NCBI RefSeq assembly: GCF_000285575.1
Contig: NZ_HE611051.1
Span: 478,058-542,057, forward strand
Direction of reading: 5' to 3'
Source: Clostridium senegalense JC122
GTDB taxonomy: Bacteria; Bacillota; Clostridia; Clostridiales; Clostridiaceae
DNA: 64,000 nt
In this document: positions 37,800 to 47,186 of the stretch, one piece after another
Layout: every line of letters begins with the position of its first letter
Numbering within the stretch: position 1 is the first letter of the stretch
Made by a program: the position numbers and the translations under genes
The notes under the pieces: generated by a model
Seen by the model: only the letters and a program-made list of their open reading frames with translations
Database searches by the model: none
What the model was told of the DNA's origin: nothing

Positions 37800-38375
37800 T
37801 TATTTTATTACTATATCAAAATACTTTAATAACATAGCTGCATCAGGAACTGTAAATATTGCCTTTTTTAAATTATTTACCTGTGGATTTATATCATATT
37901 CCTTAGCATATGAAAAATCTGCTTTTGATAAATTACAATCTAAGAAAACAGATTTAGTTAAAGTTGTATATGTAAAATCACACTCTTGTAAACTCACCTC
38001 TATAAAATCACATTCTTTAATTATACTTCCCTTAAAAGAAGTCTTTTTTAATGAAAGTCTAGAAAAATTACAACTATTTATTAAACTTTCAGAGAAATTT
38101 ATATCTAATATAAAATTATCGCATTTAGTAAAGTTTATTCCTGCTATCTTACATCCATCAAATTTCACATTTCTAAATTTTGTATCATCCACATTTATTA
38201 ACGCTAAATTGCATTCTTTAAATATACAATCTTCAAAAGTTGAAAATGAAAAATCTCCTTGTAAAAAATCACAATTTATAAACTCACATTGTTCAAAACT
38301 TTTCCCAACAAGCAATTTATTTTCTTTAATATTCCTAAATTCTTCTCTATAATAATCATTATCTAAAAACTCCAT
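37800..38375 (-). CDS. pentapeptide-repeat protein
   Basis: 191-residue protein built almost wholly of pentapeptide repeats A(D/N)LXX variants: CEFINCDFLQGDFSFSTFEDCIFKECNL, NFTKCDNF, CNFSRLSLKKTSFKGSIIKECDF, CDFTYTTLTKSVFLDCNLSKADFSYA. It should form a right-handed quadrilateral beta-helix; some relatives (Qnr type) mimic DNA and protect gyrase, but function cannot be assigned from repeats alone. Ends with a short helical C-terminus. AGAGGTGTGATATG gives the start at 38375. Thirty-one bases downstream of the reductase gene start-to-stop order, same strand, so possibly co-transcribed with it. Confidence 0.85.
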   Translation of the reverse strand: MEFLDNDYYREEFRNIKENKLLVGKSFEQCEFINCDFLQGDFSFSTFEDCIFKECNLALINVDDTKFRNVKFDGCKIAGINFTKCDNFILDINFSESLINSCNFSRLSLKKTSFKGSIIKECDFIEVSLQECDFTYTTLTKSVFLDCNLSKADFSYAKEYDINPQVNNLKKAIFTVPDAAMLLKYFDIVIK

Positions 38376-38406
38376 ATCACACCTCTTATTAAATACTTTT
38401 TTAATA

Positions 38407-39153
38407 TTATAACCTTTTATCTACTACTGGCTTTATATTTTTTACTAATATGTTAAATAGTAAACTTCCTGTAATTTTACCAATTACTCCTACTTTTTTA
38501 GTCCTATAATATACTTTATCTATCCACTGTTTTTCTTTCCAATAATTTTTATCAAGTTCAAAAATATTATTAGCTAATGCTCTTTGAACTTGATAAGTTG
38601 TTATTTGCTTCATGGTAACTCTGTATGACATCCCATCAGTATTTAAATGTTTTATAAATGGCAAAATTTCTTTTTTTTCAATTTCTTTATCCAAATTTGA
38701 TATAGTTCGCCCTACTTCACTAACTACATCAACACCCCATTGAACTAAACCTTCATTTAATGATTTAAAAGTATTTTTTAGTCCTGAACCTGCTGTGGTA
38801 GCTACTAAAATTACTGGTTTGCCTTCAAGTACTGGTCTATGGAACCACCTACAAGTCCTATCTAAAAATGTTTTTAAAATTCCACTCATATTATTGATAT
38901 AAACTGGTGTTCCTATAATAATTCCATCACATTCCTGTAACTTTGTCATTAAAAATTCCATATCGTCATCTATATTACATTTATTTTTATAAATACAATA
39001 TTCACATCCATGACATGATGAAATTTTATAATCTTTTAAATTTATAACTTCAATATTGTATCCATAATTTAATAATACTTTTTTAATATTTTGTAGGACA
39101 ATAAAAGTATTCTTTTTTCTATAACTAGAATTTATTATTAATATTTTTTTCAA
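38407..39153 (-). CDS. NADPH-dependent FMN reductase / flavodoxin-fold protein
   Basis: Flavoprotein of the NADPH-dependent FMN reductase family, 248 residues. KKILIINSSYRKKNTFIVLQ is the FMN-phosphate loop, SSCHGCEYCIYKNKCNIDDDMEFLM a cysteine-rich insert shared by iron-sulphur flavoprotein-like members, and DGIIIGTPVYINNMSGILKTFLDRTCRW the second flavin segment. The C-terminal 70 residues extend beyond the core. Start uncertain: a GTG at 39162 is possible, but GGTGAT placed before the TTG at 39153 and the family-like MKKILIINSS beginning favour the TTG. Substrate unknown. Confidence 0.82.
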   Translation of the reverse strand: MKKILIINSSYRKKNTFIVLQNIKKVLLNYGYNIEVINLKDYKISSCHGCEYCIYKNKCNIDDDMEFLMTKLQECDGIIIGTPVYINNMSGILKTFLDRTCRWFHRPVLEGKPVILVATTAGSGLKNTFKSLNEGLVQWGVDVVSEVGRTISNLDKEIEKKEILPFIKHLNTDGMSYRVTMKQITTYQVQRALANNIFELDKNYWKEKQWIDKVYYRTKKVGVIGKITGSLLFNILVKNIKPVVDKRL

Positions 39154-39210
39154 TAAAATCACCGCCCAATATTAACTACATATATTATATAATTATACAA
39201 TAGAGCTAAA

Positions 39211-39254
39211 AAAATCACTATTAGCATTTATAATATATAGCGTAATAGTGATTT
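39211..39254 (-). terminator. intrinsic terminator
   Basis: Twelve-base stem AAATCACTATTA/TAATAGTGATTT followed by T7 on the minus strand, 18 bases after the stop of the secreted protein gene. Confidence 0.8.
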
Positions 39255-39272
39255 ACCTATGTTCTTATTAAA

Positions 39273-39623
39273 TTATTTCTTTGTTAATTGAATTTTTATA
39301 GCACTTGATTGTGGTGGAATTGACTTAGTCATAGCTGGGCTTAACTCAACATATACAGTATCACCTTTATCAAAGACAATTTTATTTAGTTCTTTTTTAC
39401 ATGGTTTTAATATTTTTGTGTCTTCACTTACTATAACTACTACAGTCTCCTTATAAACCTCACAACCCTTTAAATATCCTTCAACTAATAGCCTTGTATA
39501 ATTTCCTTCTTGTTTAACTTCCTGTACTTCACCTATTAAAATAGTCTCAGGAATTTTCCCACTTGCTGGAATAGTTATTAATAACATCATCATAGTAAAT
39601 AATAAAATTCTTTTTATTTTCAT
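39273..39623 (-). CDS. small secreted hypothetical protein
   Basis: 116 residues. N-terminal signal peptide (MKIKRILLFTMMMLLITIPASG) without a lipobox; the mature part is a short beta-rich domain (ILIGEVQEVKQEGNYTRLLVEGYLKGCEVYKETVVVIVSEDTKI...KGDTVYVELSPAMTKSIPPQSSAIKIQL), reminiscent of YobA/DUF3221-like OB folds with the 'PAMTKSIPPQ' tail, but I do not assign it firmly. AGGAGGATAAAAA precedes the start. Follows the c-di-GMP gene pair on the same strand, with its own terminator behind it. Confidence 0.7.
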   Translation of the reverse strand: MKIKRILLFTMMMLLITIPASGKIPETILIGEVQEVKQEGNYTRLLVEGYLKGCEVYKETVVVIVSEDTKILKPCKKELNKIVFDKGDTVYVELSPAMTKSIPPQSSAIKIQLTKK

Positions 39624-39690
39624 TTTTTATCCTCCTATAAATCCTTTATTAATAACTTTTGTTTTTTATAAAAAAATTATACTATTATAA

Positions 39691-41426
39691 TTATTTTTCA
39701 TATACAACTACATTTTTCCCACTGTTTTTTCCTTTATATAATAATTTATCAGCTAATAATATTGTATCTGTTACACTTTTTTTTCCATCATATTTAGCAG
39801 CACCTATAGTAACTGTTATCTCAACATTTTCTTTCCAGTTATATTCTTCTATTTCTTTTCTTATTTTTTCTAATGGACTTATATCCATTAAACTTTTCTT
39901 TTCTACTATTATTAAAAATTCTTCCCCACCATATCTCACTAAAATATCTTTTTTATTTAATATTTTTTTATAACCTTTACCAATTCAATTAATATATAGT
40001 CACCAAATAAATGCCCATAAGAATCGTTTATTTTTTTATAATCATCTATGTCTAAAATAGCTATAATACATTGTTTTTTATTTTCATCATAAGTACTTAC
40101 TATATTATTAAAATATTCTCTATTATAAGCTCCTGTTAAAGGATCTTTATTTATCTTTTCTTTTAAAATTAAATTTACCTTTTCCCTTTTTTATTTCTAC
40201 TATATAGTACAGATATTAATAATGTGAGTATTAGTATTATTGTAGTTAATATAAAAAATATTAACCCTACCTTTAAATTATATATAAATTTTTTATTATT
40301 ATTTATTTCTCTATATTTATCCTTATGAATTTTTTCTATAATTTCAATTACAATACCATTTTCATTATCATTACTATTTTCATCTAAAAGTTCACCATTA
40401 CGACGCCAATAAAGCTCTTGTTCTCTTTCTCCTTTAATTTCATATATTTTTATAAGTCTATTTACTATATCTTTTGACATTTTAAAAACACATTTTTCTT
40501 TCAAGTTATTATAAGCCTTATAATAATAATTTAATGCATTGTCATAATCATTTTTATTATAATATAAATTTCCATAAGCGTTATTTATTTTTCCTACCTC
40601 AATCAAATCTACAGAGTCATGAAGACTACTTTCTATAAGTTTTAAGTTTTTCTCTGCTTCATCAAATTTTTCTAATTCTATTTGAGAATATACTAAATTT
40701 AGCAGTAGTTGATTTCTAAAATCAACGCCATATTCATTTTTTAATTCTAAATATTTATCATAAGCTTTTGTAAAGTATTTTTCAGCTTCTTGAAAATTTT
40801 TATTATAATAATTATAAAAGGCTAAACTTGTATATATGTCATACCTATCTATTTTATTTTTATTTTCCTTTTCTAATTTTTGTCCTATATCATAATACTC
40901 TTTTGCATGTTCCGGCGCGTTTAATTGTTGTATTAATGTAGCCATAAGATAATTTATAGCTATTCTATCTTCTTTATATTTTTCCCTCTTATCTTTTAGT
41001 TGTATTTTATTTAATACTTCCAAAGATTCATAAGCATAATAACTGGACATCTTAAACTCTTCTTTTGATGAAGTCATATTAGCTGCCATACCATATAAAT
41101 CTACTAATTCCTCATAATATTTTTCTTGTATTAAATAATATTTTGCAATATCAACATACTTTAATGCATCATCATAATTTAATTCTAATCTATTTAAATA
41201 AACAAGACTAAAATAAATTTTTGCCTGAAGCTTATCATTTTTTGTGTAGATTTTTATTTAACATTTCCTCACAATAATCAATCATTTTAACAAGATCATA
41301 ATTGTTTGTTTTTCCAATTTGATTAATAAAATCTTCTACATTTTCCATAGCTATTACATTGTTTTGTTTTAAAAACATGCCTAAAAGAAAACTTATGCAG
41401 AAAACTTTTAACCTTCGAAATTTCAT
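39691..41426 (-). pseudogene. TPR-GGDEF diguanylate cyclase, three frameshifts
   Basis: Membrane diguanylate cyclase. After adding one base at 41238-41243, 40180-40183 and 39963-39969 (all A/T runs) one protein of about 578 residues results: signal peptide (MKFRRLKVFCISFLLGMF), extracytoplasmic TPR region (repeated Y...A..YY.KA..Y units, about 30-430), one transmembrane helix (LIFFILTTIILILTLLISVLY), then a GGDEF domain with DPLTGAYNREYF, ILDIDDYKKINDSYGH and an intact active site RYGGEEF. The start after GAGGAGATAGT overlaps the stop of the EAL gene, so the two are one transcript. The signal sensed by the TPR domain is unknown. The breaks look like sequence errors because motifs are preserved across them. 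Confidence 0.82.
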
Positions 41427-41427
41427 A

Positions 41428-43114
41428 CTATCTCCTCATATAGTTTCTTATCCACTGTATATATTCATCTTCTTTTAATGGTTTTGAAAAATAATATCCT
41501 TGTATCAAATTAAATCCTAAATCCTTAAATAATTTATATTGATATTCAGTTTCTACCCCTTCAATTACTGTATCTGTTTTTAAAAGTTTTGCCATAAATA
41601 TTACAGACTCCAATACTTTTAATTGACGGTCACTATATATTATATCTATAAAATCCTTAGGAATTTTCAATTCATTAAATGGAACCTGTGCTATTCTATT
41701 TAATGATGAATATTCTGTTCCAAAATCATCTATTGAAATTTTAAACCCTAATTTTCTTAATTCAGTAATATTATCTAATACTAATTTATTATGATTCAAG
41801 TCTATATTCTCTAATATTTCTATTATTATTTTTTCTTTTTTTACACCAGTCTCTATTATGATATCATTTACTATATTAACAATGTCCTCTTCTTGCAACG
41901 TTTTTACTGAAAAATTTACAGAACAAGTATTATATATATTTAATCCTTCTAATTTTTTTTCAAATTCACAAGCTTTTTTCAAAATACATAGATCTACTTT
42001 GTGTATTTTACCACTTTCTTCAGCTAATTTTATAAATATATTAGGAAATATTAATCCTTTATCCCTATGATTCCACCTAGCTAAAGCTTCAAATCCTTTA
42101 ACATTTTCTGTTGTAGCACAAATTTTGGGCTGAAATACAACTGCAATTTCATCATTTTCTATAGCATCATCTAAGTCTTTTTCTAAATCTTTAATATTAG
42201 AATACTTTTCCTTCAATTCTTGTGAATATTCTACAGGATTATTTAACTTATTTTCCTTACCATAGTACATGGCCAATTCGCTATTATTTATAATAGTCTC
42301 AAAATCTTCATCTTCATTTATTGCATATCCTACATTTAATTCAAAAATCAACTCAATTTTTTCATCATTACAACAAACACTTTTATTCAAACATAATTCA
42401 TCTAATACATTTTTTATATAATTACTCTCTGTCGTATCAATAGCATATAAAAATTTATCACTATTATACCTACAATACGCTTTTTTTACATTTTCATATG
42501 TATTTAATTTTTTTAATGAATTAGCAACCTGTATTAAAATCTCATTTCCTACTCCATGTCCGTAAACATCATTTATATCTTTTAATTTTTTACATTTATA
42601 AAAAATATAGTATAAGGCTTATTCCATGAAAAAATTATTTTTTCAAAAACATTAAAATTATATATATTAGTTAAATTGTCTTTTTTATAAATTAAATCTA
42701 ACTCCTTAGAAAGTAATTTGTTTTTTTTCTTATATGAACATTTCTTGAAATGAATAAAAAAATTATAATAGTACTAACGTATATATTTAGATTTAGATAT
42801 TTTGTATAAAACTTACTTAAAATAAGATATATTATTGAAAATAACGCAAACCTTACAGTTGAAAGTATTATTAAAAGCTTATTATTTTTATATGTATTCT
42901 TTTTAATTATTTTATTTTCATGGTAACAATATAAATATATTATAGAAATTAATATTCCATAAGATACATATTTAATTGTTTTTATGTGAAAAGTTTTTAA
43001 AGTTACATTAGAATCCCCACATATATTATATAAATTTAAATATGTTAAACTCCTAGTTAAAAACATAATGAAAAGCAAAGTAATTATTTTAATATACTTC
43101 TTTTGATTTCTCAC
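41428..43114 (-). pseudogene. membrane GGDEF-EAL protein (c-di-GMP phosphodiesterase), two frameshifts
   Basis: Several N-terminal transmembrane helices (about 1-125), a degenerate GGDEF domain (YRYNSDKF replaces GGDEF after LTNIYNF...KKLKDINDVYGHGVG), and a C-terminal EAL domain: FEALARW, NFSVKTL, IEILEN, IDDFGTEYSSL, ELKIPKDFI, VIEGVET, QGYYFSKPL. Most catalytic residues are kept, but the usual KID aspartate is Pro, so activity is not certain. Frame must be restored at the T8 run 42721-42728 and near 42594-42607, one base each, giving about 560 residues. Its stop overlaps the ribosome site of the diguanylate cyclase, two bases before that gene's start, making a synthesis/hydrolysis pair. 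Confidence 0.8.
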
Positions 43115-43220
43115 ATCTACTTACTCCCTCATTTTTTAAACTTCTTAATACTTTATATTTCGCCATTTTTATTCCATTACTTTATACGATTCACACAATT
43201 TTAAAATTCTGCTATAACTA

Positions 43221-43250
43221 AAAAATAAGCTGCCATTTTATACGGCAACT
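43221..43250 (-). terminator. intrinsic terminator after nitroreductase-like gene
   Basis: Stem AGTTGCC/GGCAGCT with one mismatch, then TTATTTTTTAG on the minus strand. Confidence 0.65.
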
Positions 43251-43267
43251 TGTATATATTTTATTTA

Positions 43268-44068
43268 TTATATTTTAAAATTTATCACGGCTATAATATC
43301 TTCACATTCTGACAATATAATTTTAGGTTTTATTTTATTAAACCCTAAAGAAACCATAATATGAAAAATAGCTGTTCCTATATCTATTCTTTTTCCCTTT
43401 ATAAGTTTTTTAGATTTTACAATATCTCTATCCCTTCTAATCTTTATACCATTTTCTAATATCTCAAATCTCCAAGGTTGTCTATTTAATAATGATGGTG
43501 CTAATCTTGCTGCATTTATTGCATCAAGAACTTGTTTTGATTTTATTTCACTTAATTTTTTATTTATTATTAAAGTTTCTAGAGAATTTCTTTCTCTTTT
43601 ACTTGTATTTTCTTTCTTATTTTCATATCCAAATAAAATTATTGAATATATATTTTCATTCTTTTTTACACTACATCTTTCAATTACACTAGTTCTTTTA
43701 AAATTACCACTAATCCAGCAAGTTCCTAAACCTTTTGAGGTACAATTCAAAATTATATATTCACCTAAATATCCTACATAATCTTCTATAAATTTTTTAT
43801 GTTTATCTCCTAATAATATAAAATATCCATTACAATTTTTGATTTTTCCATATGCACCAATTATATCGTTACAAATATCTCTATTTTGGTTTTTTTCAAA
43901 AACTACTTCTACCTTTACTCCACAATTTAAACTATTTATATAATTTTTTAAATATAAAACAAATCTTTCATCATTATAATCTAATTTTAAATCTTCATAA
44001 ATTCTTATAGACTTTCTATTATAAATAGCATTATTAAATTTTTCATAATCCATATCTAAATCTATCAT
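43268..44068 (-). CDS. nitroreductase family protein (TM1586 type)
   Basis: 266-residue flavoprotein of the two-lobed TM1586-type nitroreductase family. IYNRKSIRIYEDLKLD is the first flavin motif; GLGTCWISGNFKR (about 118) and VLDAINAARLAPSLLNRQPWRFEILEN (about 180-205), with the SxxNRQPWRF signature, follow; DIGTAIFHIMVSLGF closes the core. Reaction unknown. Start preceded by GGGGAGGTGAAGAT. Monocistronic, with its own terminator. It is not close to the other nitroreductase gene at 9.8 kb in sequence or in length pattern. Confidence 0.85.
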   Translation of the reverse strand: MIDLDMDYEKFNNAIYNRKSIRIYEDLKLDYNDERFVLYLKNYINSLNCGVKVEVVFEKNQNRDICNDIIGAYGKIKNCNGYFILLGDKHKKFIEDYVGYLGEYIILNCTSKGLGTCWISGNFKRTSVIERCSVKKNENIYSIILFGYENKKENTSKRERNSLETLIINKKLSEIKSKQVLDAINAARLAPSLLNRQPWRFEILENGIKIRRDRDIVKSKKLIKGKRIDIGTAIFHIMVSLGFNKIKPKIILSECEDIIAVINFKI

Positions 44069-44233
44069 ATCTTCACCTCCCCAACATGCTTTAATAATGT
44101 TATTACTCTATAATGTATATATTAAAACTTCTTATTAAATAAGAAAAAATGTAATTTATTTACTAATCTTATAAATACCTATTTAAATTATTCCTTTTAT
44201 TATATATTATTTATTATTTTTAAATTTGTTCTT

Positions 44234-44535
44234 ATATAGGGTTCAAAGTTAAGTTTTAAAGTTATTCATTTATCAAATGAGAAAACTCAAATTAGTATTT
44301 TTTCAATAACTAACAGATTATTTTAGTTAAGAGTGAATAGTTAATAGTTATGGTTATTACTACTCACTTCGTTTCTAGTAATTCTCAACGTATCTTCTTA
44401 AAAATTTGCAAAGTAAATTATGTTGATAGATTTTTTAAAATCATTTTCAGAAAGTGGTTGCCACTTTCATCCTAAACTTTTAATTCATAATTCATAACTA
44501 ACTATATTTATACTTATTTCTATCAAGTTGAACCT
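44234..44535. repeat. MITE-like intergenic element, about 300 bp
   Basis: Left end TATAGGGTTCAAAGTTAAG and right end ATCAAGTTGAACCTT form imperfect terminal inverted repeats (TTTGAACC / GGTTCAAA-type). No ORF. The left end matches the repeats at 1238 and 36911, and both ends, joined without the interior, are seen at 58511-58571. It contains near-repeats TTAATTCATAATTCATAAC and GAATAGTTAATAGTTATGG. Confidence 0.5.
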
Positions 44536-44570
44536 TTTGATTTTAAAGTGAATTTTAAATTTTTATATTA

Positions 44571-44605
44571 TAAAAAGCCACTGATTATTATTTAGCCAGT
44601 GACTT
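44571..44605 (-). terminator. intrinsic terminator after PAP2 gene
   Basis: Stem AAGTCACTG/CAGTGGCTT (one G-U pair), then TTTTTA on the minus strand, directly after the stop codon. Confidence 0.8.
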
Positions 44606-44609
44606 TAAA

Positions 44610-45143
44610 TTAATATATTAAAATATTTTTATAAGTTATAAGAACTATAACTGCACTCAAAACCCCAATTATCATTCCAACAAAAACATCTGTTGGATAA
44701 TGTACATATAGATAAATTCTTGAAAACCCTATCATAAAAGCTAATAAAAGTGATGCTAGCTTTAAATATGGGAATGTTATAAAAAGTACAGTTGCTATAG
44801 CAAAAGATGATGATGTATGTCCTGACGGAAAAGAGTATGACTTAGGTATTGTAACTAAAGGATTTTCTCTGGGGTATCTAATTATAGGTCTCACTCTCTC
44901 AACTATATTTTTTATTATACCTTCTGTTAATAAAACACTTAAAGCTAAAGACATTAAACACAGCACACCTAAATTTCTATATTGGGGTTTAAATATTAAT
45001 AGTGCTGATATTATAATCCAAATTAAACCACCATCTCCTAGATGAGTAATAAACGGCATAACTCTATCTAAAACAGGATTTTTTAATTTATAATAAATAA
45101 AATCTATTATATTTTTATCTATAGAGTGTATTTTTTCTCTCAT
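44610..45143 (-). CDS. PAP2 family membrane phosphatase
   Basis: 177-residue membrane phosphatase of the PAP2 superfamily, probably acting on undecaprenyl pyrophosphate or another lipid phosphate at the outer face of the membrane. About five transmembrane helices and the full three-part active site: KNIVERVRP (K-x6-RP), YSFPSGHTSS (PSGH) and SRIYLYVHYPTDV (SR-x5-H-x3-D). Length fits BcrC-like enzymes. Start follows TAGGAGATAAAA. Monocistronic with terminator. Confidence 0.88.
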   Translation of the reverse strand: MREKIHSIDKNIIDFIYYKLKNPVLDRVMPFITHLGDGGLIWIIISALLIFKPQYRNLGVLCLMSLALSVLLTEGIIKNIVERVRPIIRYPRENPLVTIPKSYSFPSGHTSSSFAIATVLFITFPYLKLASLLLAFMIGFSRIYLYVHYPTDVFVGMIIGVLSAVIVLITYKNILIY

Positions 45144-45253
45144 TTTTATCTCCTAACGTTTTTCAAATTTTTACTAATTAATCCTATTGTTTTAATATGA
45201 ATTATATCAAAATTTTTTTATTTTTCTATAAATCAAAGTTTTTATCAGCTATT

Positions 45254-46578
45254 TTATATAAAAATCTTTGATGCTATTAAAGCATCAATATAATTTTGTC
45301 CTGAAGTTGTATATGCTATACTCATCGGAGTTAACGTTACACCATTAGCTTTAATATATTTTAAATCTCCAGTTTTTGTTTTGCATATAGACGATAAATA
45401 AAATCCTACAGTGTCATGGATAATATAATATTCTTCATTATATTTTCCTAAATAAATCATTACATGTCCTTTCATATATAGTATACTTCCTGGATGTAGC
45501 CAATCTAGAAAGTTTTTCTTCTGGTATACTTTCAAACCATTCATTTTTTTTACAATACCTAAATTCTCATCTGATTGATTAGAAGTGTTTCTCGGTATAT
45601 ATATCCCCATAGTCTTTAACACATCTAATACTAAACTTGAGCAATCTCTTGAAAAAAAGTCTCCTCCCCAACCATATCTTTCACCTAAAAATTTAAAACT
45701 TTGTTTTATTATATTTTCCTCAGTGTAATGTAGAAATCCAACTTTTACATCAGCACATATAGGTATTAGTGTTTTTACAAATTCTAATTTTCCGTTTTTC
45801 TCATTTCTTACAGGTAAATAAATTACATAGCTCGCTAGAACATCCATATCATCAACTTCATTTGGTATACAGTTTCTTTCCACAAGCCTTAATTTGACAC
45901 CCATATCTATGGGAATTAACGATGTTCTTTTATCTATTGGATTATAATTTGTATAAATTCTTCTACCTGTTACAATTAAAAAATCTTCAGATTTTGTATA
46001 TTCTTCTATATCATTTTTATTCCCAATCGCTAAATATTTTTTTCTAACCCAACCTTTACAATTATAACTTTCAATAAAATACCATTCTTTATCATAACTT
46101 TCATGAAACACCAAAACAGGTTCACATATATTTATTGCTGACTCCATTAACCTATCTATAACATATTCTTCTTTATTATCAAAAAATTTATCATCTGTAG
46201 GATATGATTTTATAACAGTTCTATAAGTTATAATTCCATATTTAACAACTGGATTATACGGTATTTTATCAATAGCTAAATTTGTTTGTAATTTTTTTAT
46301 ATCCTCTTCATTTAATTTTAAACCATTTCTATACATTTCTTTTTTATAGGAACACTTATAGATAAAATTAAATCTACTACTTCATTTTTAGCATATTGAA
46401 TCTTAAAGTCAAATATATCTTTTATATGATTAGATGATATACTTTTGTTATTAAAACTTTCAATTTTATCATAACATCCTATTATTCTAGATGATGTTTC
46501 ACTATGCCTTATCCAAAATTCAGGATTTAACATTTCATGGGTTATTTCCGGAATAGTTGAATTAAAATGTTTTTCCAT
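45254..46578 (-). pseudogene. SH3 / NlpC-P60 cell-wall hydrolase, one frameshift
   Basis: C40-family gamma-D-glutamyl endopeptidase-type protein with N-terminal SH3-like domains. Reading from the ATG at 46578 (after GGGGGGATTTTTT, which is preferred over the ATG at 46620) gives MEKHFNSTIPEITHEMLNPEFWI..., the N_NLPC_P60-like segment; the frame breaks at the T6 run 46340-46345 (seven needed) and continues MYRNGLKLNEEDIKK to 45254, about 440 residues in all. Catalytic triad region: RDCSSLVLDVLKTMG (Cys), GHVMIYLGKY (His) and YYIIHDTVG. No signal peptide, so it may act in the cytoplasm (peptide recycling) or be a spore protein. Likely sequence error. Confidence 0.8.
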
Positions 46579-46782
46579 AAAAAATCCCCCCTTCTTATAT
46601 TTTTCTACTTTACTGTACACCTACAATATATTATATTTTTATACATTACTGGTTATACTTATAAAACAAATACTTATTAAATCTCTTTACTTAGTAACCT
46701 ATTAGGATATATAATAATAATATATAAATAGTATAATATTATATTGTTTATATATTTCTAACATATTTTTTCTTTATTAATA
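46579..46782. other. AT-rich spacer before the thrS leader
   Basis: Extremely AT-rich divergent promoter region between the NlpC/P60 gene and the T-box; no gene or hairpin seen. Confidence 0.4.
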
Positions 46783-46810
46783 TTGACATAATATTTTTTA
46801 ATGTTATAAT
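46783..46810 (+). promoter_or_regulatory. promoter of the T-box-thrS transcript
   Basis: TTGACA at 46783-46788, 16-base spacer, TATAAT at 46805-46810, directly ahead of the T-box leader. Confidence 0.75.
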
Positions 46811-46825
46811 ATTAAAAAGTTTAAT

Positions 46826-47057
46826 ACTATGACGAGGACAGTAGACTATCGATACATTTTCAGAGAAAGAGTACATTAGCTGAAAGTATTCTTAAATGGA
46901 ATTTAGTTGAAAACCACCTCTGAGTGACTCTAATACAGTCCGGTAGACTCCGTTACAAGTCTAGTAATAAAGTGGTCTATTTTTATAGGCAAATTGGGTG
47001 GAACCACGGGTTTATACTCGTCCCTTTCTTTTTTAAGAAAGGGATGAGTTTTTTTAT
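46826..47057 (+). promoter_or_regulatory. T-box leader (tRNA-Thr responsive)
   Basis: Stem I begins near 46826; AACCACC at 46912-46918 near the 3' side of stem I supplies an ACC (Thr) specifier, followed by GAGTGA. The T-box sequence AATTGGGTGGAACCACGGG ends at 47010 and overlaps a 15-base terminator stem ACTCGTCCCTTTCTT/AAGAAAGGGATGAGT (47016-47049) with T8. Uncharged tRNA-Thr should stabilise the antiterminator and switch on thrS. Confidence 0.95.
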
Positions 47058-47186
47058 TTTAAATTAATAAACTACAAATAAATTTTAAGTTTATTTTTAC
47101 ATAATATCAAAATGAAAAATCATTTTACTACTTAACAAAATAAATCATTATTTTGTATCATTAATTGAATTAGGAGGAGTTTTAGT

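Larger units (their letters stand above)
44069..44609. other. intergenic region containing a repeat element
   Basis: 540 bp without ORFs; most of it is the repeat element at 44234-44535, and the 3' end is the terminator of the PAP2 gene. Confidence 0.6.
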
